From positions 124,001 to 188,000 of the forward strand of contig JALJCQ010000024.1 in assembly GCA_023091665.1 (NCBI GenBank): 64,000 nt of DNA, written 5' to 3'. The translations under genes and the position numbers were made by a program. This document shows positions 32,301 to 41,417 of the stretch, piece after piece. Below the pieces are notes generated by a model, which was given only the letters and a program-made list of their open reading frames with translations, was not told where the DNA came from and ran no database searches. How positions within the stretch are numbered: position 1 is the first letter of the stretch; every line of letters starts with the position of its first letter. This DNA comes from Pythium myriotylum. Lineage: Eukaryota > Oomycota > Peronosporomycetes > Pythiales > Pythiaceae.

Positions 32301-33940
32301 GAGCGCGAGTGGAGGCGCAGGCGGTGGAGCCAACGCAGTTGTGCTCGAGCGAAAGCTCGCAGATACCGAGAAGAAGCACGCCAAGGCACGCGATGAGGCT
32401 GAAAAGACTCTGAAGAGAGAGATGGCCACGATTGCCCAACAGCTTAGTGCGTCGCAGGCGAAGTCTCAGACTCTGCAAGACCAAGTTGATAAGCTCACGA
32501 AAGAGCTAACGGTTGTGGGTGGTCGCGCCACGCAGCTGGGCAAGATGGAGGAGGAAGTCGCGGCCCTGCGAGCCAAGGCCGGCCAGGTCGACACGCTGTC
32601 ACAAGACCTAGCGACCGCCAAGAGCGAACTCATCAAGCTCGAGACGAGTTACAAGGAAGAACAGGCACTGCGCAAGAAGTATTACAACATGATCGAGGAC
32701 ATGAAGGGCAAGATTCGCGTGTACGCGCGCTGCCGTCCGATGAGCACGTCCGAGGTCGAGCGTGGGTGCGACGCGTGCGTGCGCTTCGTGGACGAGTTTT
32801 CGCTCGAGCTCAAGACCTCCCATGGGCCAAAAACGTTCGCGTACGACCAAATCTTCACGCCGGCGAGCACGCAGGACCAAGTCTTCGAGGACACCAAGAA
32901 TCTGCTGCAGAGCGCGGTGGACGGCTACAACGTGTGCATCTTTGCATACGGGCAGACGGGCTCGGGCAAGACGTTCACGATGACTGGTACCGAGAGCCAC
33001 CCGGGCCTCAGCCCCCGCGTGATCCACCACTTGTTTCGGCTGGCCGAGGAGAGCTCGGGCAACAACACGATCACATTCCAGGCGTTCATGCTGGAGCTGT
33101 ACAACGACAACCTGGTCGACTTGTTCCACCTCGTGGACGGCGGCAGCCACGACCAGGCGCCCAAGCTTGACATCAAGAAGAACGATCGCGGGATGGTCTT
33201 CGTGTCCAACATCTCGACCAAGAGCTGTTCGAGCGCGCAACAGACGCTCAAGCTCTTCGAGGCCGCCAACAAGAAGCGACAGGTGGGTGCGACCAAGATG
33301 AACGCCGAGAGCAGTCGCAGCCACTCCATCTTCTCGATCCTCGTGGAGAACTTCAACAAGACCACCAAGACCACGTCCATCGGGAAGCTTAGCCTCGTGG
33401 ACCTCGCCGGCTCGGAGCGTGCAGGCAAGACGGGTGCGACGAACGACCGACTGAAGGAGGCCCAGGCCATCAACAAGAGTCTCAGCGCGCTGGGCGACGT
33501 CATCGCGGCGCTCTCGTCCGGCGAAAAGTTCATTCCGTACCGAAATAACAAGGTCTGTGATGTGGTGACAGAGACCCAAACGAGGTTGCTGACTTCTGTG
33601 ATGGTACGTCGTCTAGCTCACCCAGCTGATGCAGGATTCACTGGGTGGCAACGCGAAGACGGTACGTATTATTCGCGTATTTCGTCCAGCTCAGAAGTGG
33701 TCGTGCGTTCGGACTGACTGGCCAATCTCTCTGCAGCTGATGTTCGTCAACATCTCACCTGCAGATTACAATCAGGAGGAGACACAGACGTCACTCCAGT
33801 ACGCCTCGCGTGTCAAGCTCATCACCAACAATGCCAACAAGACGAGTGAGAGCGAGACTGTCAACCGCCTCAAGGCAGTCATCAAGCAACTGCGTGCTGG
33901 CAGGACTGATGTCGAACTCGAGGGCCTCGGGATTGACTGA
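29311..33940 (+). CDS. kinesin-14 (C-terminal motor) with FAM13-like insert
   Basis: Three exons (29311-33552, 33617-33661, 33737-33940) give about 1,496 residues. A long coiled coil is followed by a C-terminal motor. [20 protein letters not shown] marks the neck-motor junction typical of minus-end kinesin-14. The P-loop is [15 protein letters not shown], switch [13 protein letters not shown], switch [16 protein letters not shown] with [12 protein letters not shown], and the end [20 protein letters not shown] then YASRVKLI. Within the tail, [20 protein letters not shown] with [19 protein letters not shown] resembles the FAM13-type helical motif. A further block, [20 protein letters not shown], is TPR-like. 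The ATG at 29311 has CACCATGG context. Kinesin-14 motors move toward microtubule minus ends in spindle or flagellar transport. No MyTH4/FERM domain as in KCBP is present. Confidence 0.9.
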
Positions 33941-34236
33941 GGACAAGACACACAACCGAGAGAGAAAGAGTAAGCGAAGTAAACAACACAACGCTCCGAT
34001 GGATTCGTGGGTCCCGTGTGGCTCTCAACAACTCGGCGTTTTCACGTATTATTCCATGCGAAACAGAATAAAACTCTCGCTTGAAAGCAAACCAGCGGAA
34101 CGACCGCACGGAGGCAGGCGGCGGAGGCCTCAAGCACGCCACCAACGATCGTACAGGAATACAAAGGCTGAGTTCGCGCTCGAATCTGCCACGTCGCGGT
34201 CGCTGCACCCCACTGGTCCGGCTGACGGCAGTCCAT

Positions 34237-35061
34237 TTATCTGTTGGCCTTGGCGACACGCTCGATCTCGTCCTTCTTCTTGATGGCGTACGAGTTCGAC
34301 GAGCCCTTGGAGGCGTTGATGAGCTCATCGGCCAAGCACTCGGCGATGGTCTTGACGTTACGGAACGCAGCCTCGCGAGCGCCGGTGGCGATCAGGTAGA
34401 GGGCCTGGTTCACGCGGCGGAACGGCGAGACATCGACACCCTGGCGACGCACGACACCGGCCGAGCCGACACGGGTCGAGTCCTCACGCGGGCCCGACTT
34501 GATCACGGCATCGACAACGACCTGGAGCGGGTTCTTGTCCGTGAGCAAGTGGATGATCTCGAGCGTGTGCTTGACGATGCGCACGGCCTTGAGCTTCTTG
34601 CCGTTGTTGCGGCCCTTGCGCATCAAGGCGTTGACGAGGCGCTCGACGATCGGGCACTGCGCCTTGCGGAAGCGCTTCTTCTGGTAGCGCTGCGCCGTGT
34701 GCGGCAGGAACGTCGCGGCCTTGCCCTTGACGGCGATGTAGTCCTCAAGGGAGATGTCAGCGGCGACGCTGAGATCGTCGTACGACCTGGCAGAGACGAG
34801 AGATCGTCAGCGACTGAGTCTATTTCCCTACGGTGCTCGGTGCAGCGCGCTCTCCAGTCGCTCGTGGGCTCGCTGTCTACGGTCTCGGCTCGCTGTAATA
34901 CTTTGTTGTAATACGCCATTTCGCGTCCGTTTTCGACGCGGGAACCGGGAGACGACGCGTCATACGCGACTCGAGGAGCGTCGCGCGCGTGCGCTGGAGC
35001 GCGCGCTCGGGGGCGCTTACCATTTGTTAAAGAGCTTCACTTCCGTAGCAACCTCCGCCAT
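34237..35061 (-). CDS. RPS5: 40S ribosomal protein S5 (uS7)
   Basis: Two exons (35061-35021 and 34786-34237) give 196 residues. Exon 1 encodes only [13 protein letters not shown] plus part of a Trp codon; the 234-bp intron is the longest in the neighbourhood. Exon 2 begins [20 protein letters not shown] and contains [76 protein letters not shown] and a C-terminal [14 protein letters not shown], all uS7 hallmarks. It assembles at the head of the 40S subunit near the E site. The splice (TG|G) restores the invariant Trp-Ser-Tyr. The intron holds an unrelated open frame, and no C/D box snoRNA signature was found in it. The upstream region may be an LTR (see findings). Confidence 0.95.
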
Positions 35062-35624
35062 GTTGAGAGTTTCCGAGGATGATTGCACTGGAGGCGTCCC
35101 GGGTCCCAAACCGTGGGTTTCCTCCGCCAAACGAATGGGCAGCAGGGCGAAAGTATACAAATCCCAAGTCAACCATACAAACTCCCTATCAGAACCCCTG
35201 GAATACGCGAGGGGAGCGAGCAGGGGGCTAACTAGGGGAAGGGTTGGCGATCCCCAACAGTGAACCGGTTCGAGAATGGGTGAACCGGACTTAGCAGAAA
35301 GCGTAACCAGGCAGAGACTGGTTACGATTTCAATAGAGCGCCTCATCTGAGAATTGTCGACAAAGAACTGTTGCAGAGTCCTGAATGAGGTCGCGAATAC
35401 CTGCAATAATAGATATGAAGTCGCTAGGTCCGACTACATCGAGGTCAGATCCGGGTCTTCTAACCTTCTATAGCTTATACTATGTGTCTTTAACCTAGCC
35501 CTAGTCGACTCGTGTCTTTCTGTGACACGACTGGTCGAGTCTGAGGAGAACGAAACCAACAAAAGCCCAACAAAGAGCTGCTCACCAACTCCCGAATCGT
35601 CATTCCCAAGACAAGAGGACGGTC
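35061..35624. promoter_or_regulatory. divergent promoter region containing a possible solo LTR
   Basis: Gap between RPS5 (-) and the plus-strand gene at 35625. On the minus strand, 35563-35061 begins TGTTG and ends CTCAACA immediately at the RPS5 start codon, as copia-type LTRs do. A minus-strand frame is open from an ATG at 35346 straight into RPS5 exon 1. No coding gene was recognised. Confidence 0.35.
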
Positions 35625-36722
35625 ATGGGCGGCGGACCGGCGAGCGCCGACGTCGTGCGCGCGTCCTGTCTACTCACGTTCCCGGAAGAGACGTTGGTCG
35701 AGCCCGTGCCCGTGGACGCGTGGTATCTCTACGCGGTCGGCCTGACGTTCCTGCGGCGACTCGCGCGCGACCGCGTCGGCGACGAGCTCCGCATCGCTCT
35801 CATCATGCAACGAACGGACGACGCGACGCAACAGAAGCGATACGTCTCCGTGTCTAGTGACGCTGTGCTCAAGAAGGCGCTGAAGGAAACGTTCGACCAG
35901 CCGGAGCGGGTCCTCGTGCTTCACATTATTGCTCTCGACAAGGTGCTGGGTCAGAAATCCATCCATGTGACTCCAGAGATCAACCCAAATGTGTCTCCTG
36001 AACCCGTCGCGCCTCTTGGGATGGTGTTTCCTACACTCGCTGTTGAGGCAGCTCAAGAGGTCCCAGAAAACCTTGCACTCTCTTCGTCATTTCGACTCAG
36101 TCGATCCGTGTTCGACTTCGAGAAACCGAGCCGAACTGGAAACCTTGCCTCTTCGAAGCAGCTATCTCATAGCGACTCCTTTCTCGAGAGAAGCCAAGAT
36201 TTCGGGTACTCTGAAAAGTGTGCCAGCAACTTACCGGTGGCGGTTGAGGCATCTGTGCCGTCTGAACAGGGAGAGGCTCCGTTTGCTTTCGCTGCTGCAG
36301 GGGCCAAGCTCATCGCCGACGACACGGAGAACGACAGTGATATCCCCATCGCTCGCGTCGTGGGCCACGCTGGTGAGAGTGATGCGCCAAGAATACCCAG
36401 CGATTACGTCATGCTGGAACTGCAGAACGGGGCTGGTCTCGACAACGTCGCGGCACCGGCACCAGCGAACTCGGCGTCGACTTTCTTCATTTCCCCGACG
36501 TGGCACTTGTACGCGGAGGAATTGAGTGCGTCGGCTCGCCTGCGTGTCGAGGAAGCTCGCTCGGCGTCGCCACTCTCGGACGCGCCTCCAGCTCGGCCGA
36601 TCAGCGAGTGGAGCTCGATCAACACGAGCAACAGCAGCTCGGGCAGCAGCATGGAGGACTCGTTCGTGATGCTCGAGCCAGCGAACCGGGGGCGAGAGAC
36701 GCGCTCTCGCCGAATTTTGTAG
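35625..36722 (+). CDS. unknown protein, Ser-rich C-terminus
   Basis: Intronless frame of 365 residues from the ATG at 35625. The first 110 residues look folded: ASCLLTFPEETLVEPVPVDA, YLYAVGLTFLRRLARDRVGD, then KRYVSVSSDAVLKKALKETF and ERVLVLHIIAL. The alternation of strand, helix and strand recalls a ubiquitin-like or PB1-type fold, but signature residues are not obvious. The rest is acidic and Ser/Ala-rich, with two similar peptides, DYVMLELQN and DSFVMLEPAN. Both resemble LC3/ATG8-interacting (LIR, W/F/Y-x-x-L) sites in acidic surroundings. A PB1-like N-terminus with LIR-like motifs would suggest a selective-autophagy adaptor, but this is speculation. Otherwise the protein is unrecognised. 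Confidence 0.6.
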   Translation: MGGGPASADVVRASCLLTFPEETLVEPVPVDAWYLYAVGLTFLRRLARDRVGDELRIALIMQRTDDATQQKRYVSVSSDAVLKKALKETFDQPERVLVLHIIALDKVLGQKSIHVTPEINPNVSPEPVAPLGMVFPTLAVEAAQEVPENLALSSSFRLSRSVFDFEKPSRTGNLASSKQLSHSDSFLERSQDFGYSEKCASNLPVAVEASVPSEQGEAPFAFAAAGAKLIADDTENDSDIPIARVVGHAGESDAPRIPSDYVMLELQNGAGLDNVAAPAPANSASTFFISPTWHLYAEELSASARLRVEEARSASPLSDAPPARPISEWSSINTSNSSSGSSMEDSFVMLEPANRGRETRSRRIL

Positions 36723-36953
36723 ACTCTGGACTCCGCAGCCACGTCGCGTGTCAAAGCTGTGCTTTAGAGGCTCGTTCGCACAGCCATGGAGGCGGATGAT
36801 AGTATAATACACCCTGCTAATTTATGAGACCGCTTCTGGAAGCTTTTTACGATGGTTCGTAACTGTTAGCTCCGTGTGTGGGTTAGCGACGCATGCACTT
36901 TTGCTTGGCTGGGGCATTTGACATCGAAGCAGAGCGAACAATCGATCGCAGCC

Positions 36954-38407
36954 ATGGCGACTCCCAGCGCCGCCTCCGTCACCACGGGCACGGTCGTCGA
37001 AGTGCAGGACGCCGCGCAGTTCGACGAGCTCACGGCGCGCGAGAGCACGCTCTCCATCACGTTCTTCTGGGCCGAGTTCCACGAGCTCTGCCGCCCGAAC
37101 GGCCAGATCGACGTCGTCTTCAAGCAGCTCGCGACGATGCACCCGCGCATCCGGTTCCTCAAGGTCGCGGCCGAAGACGTCGCCGACCTCTCGGAGCGAT
37201 TCCAGATCGCCGTCGTGCCGACTTTCGTCGTCGCCCAGGGCAAGAGCGTGCTCGAGAAGCTCGAGGGCGCGAATGTCGCCGAGTTGGCCAAGCGCGTCGA
37301 CGTGCTGAGCAAGAGTCTGGCCAAGAAGGCGAGCGCCACGGAGGCGACCAGCGCGACTGCCGCCTCCAGCGACTCGACCGTGAAGGCAGTGGACGAGGCG
37401 CTCGAGTACCGTCTCAAGAAGCTCATCAAGTAGGTTGCTTTCTTTGACTTGGTGGATCTTTTCGTAGTTCGACTAACTTGCGGTTCGCGTCGCTCAGCGC
37501 GTCGCCCGTGATGCTGTTCATGAAGGGCAGTCCCTCAGAACCCAAGTGTGGGTTCTCACGCCAGGTTGTCGCGTTGCTGAACGAAGAGAAGATTCAGTTT
37601 GGAACATTTGACATCCTCAATGACAACGACGTCCGCCAAGGACTCAAGGAGTTCTCCAACTGGCCAACGTTTCCGCAGCTCTACGTCAATGGATCACTCA
37701 TCGGTGGCCTCGACATCCTCAAGGAGATGAAGTCCGAGGGCTCGCTTGTTGAGCAGCTCGGACTCAAGCAGAACGTCGAAGAGGCGGAGGCAGCGTTTCA
37801 AGAGAGTTTGCGTGCACTTGTCAACTCGGCCCCTGTACTCCTGTTCATGAAGGGAAACCCACAGGAGCCAAAGTGTGGCTTTAGCAAGAAAACGGTGAAG
37901 CTACTTCGCGACCACCAGATTCCATTCTCTTCTTTCGACATCCTCAGTGATGACCAAGTTCGCCAGGGATTGAAGACTTTCTCCAACTGGCCGACGTACC
38001 CGCAGCTTTACGTCAAGGGCAAACTTATTGGTGGGCTCGACATTCTGACGGAGATGGCGGAGGAAGGAGATCTCAGCGAACAACTCGGCGTTGCGAAGAA
38101 GCCTAAACGCGTGGAGAACAAGTACGAACAGCTCATCAATCGCGCGCCAGTGATGATTTTCATCAAGGGTACGCCGCAGGCGCCACAGTGTGGCTTCAGC
38201 CGTCAGCTGATTGAGATTCTCGATGTGGCGGGTTTCCAGTACGATTACTTCGACATTCTCACGGATGACAGCGTGCGCCAAGGATTGAAGAAGTACTCGA
38301 ACTGGCCGACATTCCCGCAAGTGTACATCCGGGGCGAGCTTATCGGCGGCCTCGATATCATCCAGCAACTTCAGGAAGAGGGTGAGTTGGAGGCTTTGAA
38401 GCCATAG
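36954..38407 (+). CDS. GLRX3: PICOT/glutaredoxin-3 type monothiol glutaredoxin with three Grx domains
   Basis: Two exons (36954-37429 and 37498-38407) give 461 residues. An N-terminal thioredoxin-like domain ([15 protein letters not shown], then [19 protein letters not shown]) has only one Cys in the place of the usual WCxxC. It is followed by three glutaredoxin repeats, each with the monothiol CGFS motif ([27 protein letters not shown]) and the [19 protein letters not shown] cofactor-binding strand. Such proteins bind [2Fe-2S] clusters with glutathione and help cytosolic iron-sulfur assembly and iron signalling, often with BolA partners. Three Grx modules match plant GRXS17; human GLRX3 has two. 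The splice AA|C rebuilds the start of the first Grx domain; without it the frame stops right after the Trx domain. Confidence 0.93.
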
Positions 38408-38524
38408 AGCTGCTTCATCTGTTTGGCCCCATCGAACACGAGTAGAGCACCATGTCAAGCCAATAAGATTCTTCATTTGTTCAACTACCGCTCTGGGGTT
38501 TCTATCCTCACCCTTGCTCCATCT

Positions 38525-40796
38525 TTACTTGAGAATCTCAGTGATGATTCCTGCAGCAAGAGTAACTCCGCGATCACGCAGCGTGAAGCGGCCTAGTTGG
38601 CGATACGATGTGAACGTCTCCAGGCAAATCGGTCGTTGGCAAGTGATTTGCACAACAGCCGATTTCTCTCTTGTGATGCACCGTGGCTTGCGCTTCTCCA
38701 CCTCCCCACTCATGTTAACGATGCTGACGAGCCGAGAAATGTTCACTGGTTCGTCGACGTGATGCACATGAATAGTCACACGGGTGCCCTTCACGAGGGG
38801 TACTTCGACTGCAGGCATCGTCATAATCTTAGCTTCAAACTTTCGAACCTGTTGAACTGGAGACACAACCGAGCAGAGGATGCTTCCGGTCGTGAGTGCA
38901 GACGGATCGATACCGGCCACTCCCAGATCAACCGTGTCACCGGCACGAGCATACTTAATAGGCTGGCCGTTTTGTTCGAGACCTTTGATCGTCAGCGCCT
39001 GGCCGATGGGCATCAGCATCAGCTACGATATTTAGGCTGAGTCAGTCTCGTTGATAAGCATTGAATACAGAAAATCCTACCGTATCTCCGACGGCTGCAG
39101 CTCCTGCATACACGCGACCAGAGATGGACTGTCCGAGACTCATTGATCTCGATACGTCGGAAACGGTCATTCGGAATGGCTTTGAGATTTCTCGCTGAGG
39201 CGGGGAGAACTGATCAATGGCCTCTACTAGCGTCGGGCCAGTGTACCACGGGCAGTCCTTTGGATCGAGCTTGCTCTGCAAATTTGCGCCACTCATTCCA
39301 CTCACCGGGACAAACCACAAATTCTTCGGGCGGAAGCCCGACTTGTGCAAGAAAGGCGTGAGCGAAGCGACGATGCCGTCGAAGCGTGCTTTGTCCCACC
39401 CTGTGGCATCCATCTTGTTGACCGCAACGACAAGTTGAGTGACACCAAGACTCCGCACCAACAATGTGTGCTCTTTGGTCTGACCCGAGTTCTCAAAAGC
39501 AGCCTCAAATTCACCCGTCACAGCGGGGACGACCAGCACAGCGACGTCCGCCTGTGATGCACCAGCAATCATCTTTGGAATGAAGTCGCGGTGACCTGGC
39601 GCGTCGAGGAGCGTCACATGCTTGGTCTTTGTCTCGAAGAAACTAGTACCCACATCCATGGTGACGCCTCGCGTACGCTCCTCCTCGTCAGCATCCATCA
39701 CCCAAGCGTATGCGAACGACGCTTTTCCCGCCTCTCGCGATTCCTTTTCGAACTTGTGCATGAGGCGCTGGCTCACATAGCCCAGATCGTAGAGCAGATG
39801 ACCTGTGATGGTACTCTTGCCAGCATCGACGTGCCCAATCACGACCATGCTAATCTTGACCTTGCCTTTCGCTCCACTCGTCTCTTGCTCATACAGCTTG
39901 AGGCATTCCTGCTGGGCTTTTTCCTCCGCCTTTGCAAACGCTTTGAGTTCCAGTGCTGAAAACGACTGCACCGTGGAACCTTGGACCGCAGACGTGTTCA
40001 CAGCGGGGGCAGCCGGGATTGCCACTCCGTTGTCTCGCTCGTCAACAACAGCTCGATCTTTTGCCTTAGCGGGCGGCGTGTTCAGCGTGATACCACCAAT
40101 GGCCGCGGTCACACCCTTGGTCGTCGCCTTTTCGGCGTCCAGAGCTTTGGCGACTGCATCCAAGCGGGGAATCGGAATGCTCACCGGTAGATTCACCCCT
40201 GCAATGCACACCACATCAGTTGGGCCAACTCGCTACCACCAAACCGAGCGTTTCGCCTTACGCGAACTGGCGGACGAAGTCTTCGCCTTCTCCAGGAGCG
40301 AGACGACGGTTCGATCCGAGTCGTAGTTTGCAAGACGCAGTTCGTCCACAATCTGCGCGTCCGTGAACTTGGTTCCTACAGTTGCCTTCACAAGAGGCAC
40401 GAGAGACTCGAGCAGCTCTGTCGCACTCGTCAGCCAGCGCAGGTGGGAAGAGGCAGAGGGCGGCACTCACCGCCGTCGGCAACCTCGTCGTCGCCAGCGG
40501 CCGCCGTGTTCGTCTGCTCCACGAACGAGAAGACCGACCGCGTGCGGCTGGGCGAGTCGCGTCGGTACATGAACTCATCTGCAGGCAACAGCAGAGGCGT
40601 GAGCGTGAGGTGGTGGATACGAGGCGCTGGGTGCAACCCACTCGAGTTGGGCGAGTTGGGCTCGTAGTAGTCGTCGTCGTCGTAGTCGTCTGTGGCACGA
40701 GCTGGTGAGCAGAGCCCCGCGGAGCAGAGAGCCGCGCCACTCACAGTCCTCCTCGTACGAGTACGCGCGGTTGCGCACGTCTCGGTGGCGCGACAT
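38525..40796 (-). CDS. HBS1L: HBS1 translational GTPase (ribosome rescue)
   Basis: Exons run from the ATG at 40796 ([17 protein letters not shown]) to the stop at 38525. The start matches HBS1L's MARHRNVRGYNYDEDF pattern, followed by an acidic Asp/Tyr-rich exon. A helical HBS1-N/UBA-like segment follows ([20 protein letters not shown]). The GTPase domain has G1 GHVDAGKST, the RGVTMD switch, G3 DAPGHRDFI and G4 NKMD. The C-terminal beta-barrels ([12 protein letters not shown], then [16 protein letters not shown] and [20 protein letters not shown]) are eRF3/HBS1-type. It acts with Dom34/Pelota to recognise stalled ribosomes in no-go and non-stop decay. The N-terminus separates it from eRF3, which has a different leader. 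Introns lie near 40730, 40480-40410, 40215 and 39080-39025. The motor-like G residues all appear intact. Confidence 0.9.
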
Positions 40797-41417
40797 GGGA
40801 GCTCCTCACGAGGGCTTCCTCCCACGAGATCAATGCGCGACGGACCCAGACACGCAGAGAGAGGGCACAAACCCAAACCTCGTATGAGTGACAGCTCACA
40901 TTCTGTCATTTGGAAAGTTGGGTATTTGGGTGGATATTGGGTCATTGAAGCTCTCTAAAGCCAGTACCTCTTTCTGCCTCCAGCCCCGTGCTGTCCTCAG
41001 TGGACCGTTGATGCCTTGGTGGAGGCGGTGGCGTGCGGGCGCATCTGATCGGCGCACTCTCACGACGACGCCAGCGTGTTCTCGCGCCCAGGCATTCTAC
41101 TGTTGCAGCGAATACTCAGCGGTCGCCGGGACGAGCTTCCCGCCGAATCATTGTTAAGTAAGTGCATTTTGCTTCTGGTAACATCCAAAACCACTATTTT
41201 AGCACAGAATGGCGATCAGAATCGCCAGCCGTTGGCGCACGTCAAGAAATCTCACTCGAGATCCTCACGGCCGTCACGATGATCGACACCACGAGCCCCT
41301 GACGCGCTGCTGACGACGGCGTCCTGTCTCTTCTCCAGCGGCAACTCATACATCTTCTTCTTCCTCCTCCTCCTCCTCTCCTTTCCCCACCGCCTCCGCA
41401 CTCGCCAACACGCCGCC
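40797..41417. promoter_or_regulatory. divergent spacer with (TCC)n tract
   Basis: Spacer between HBS1 (-) and FYVE+GAF copy 1 (+). A TTC/TCC trinucleotide tract at about 41352-41380 leads into the FYVE gene start. Short frames here show no homology; nothing else was recognised. Confidence 0.4.

Noticed and set aside
34787..35020. snoRNA in the RPS5 intron
   Set aside because: The 234-bp intron is a plausible host, but no convincing C box (RUGAUGA) and D box pair was found.
35255..35290. tRNA-like GGTTCGA box
   Set aside because: No matching A box, acceptor stem or anticodon arm could be drawn; the region fits a possible LTR better.
35501..35545. short hairpin with TCGTGTC / GACACGA arms
   Set aside because: Arms are only seven bases with a mismatched extension; not distinguishable from chance.
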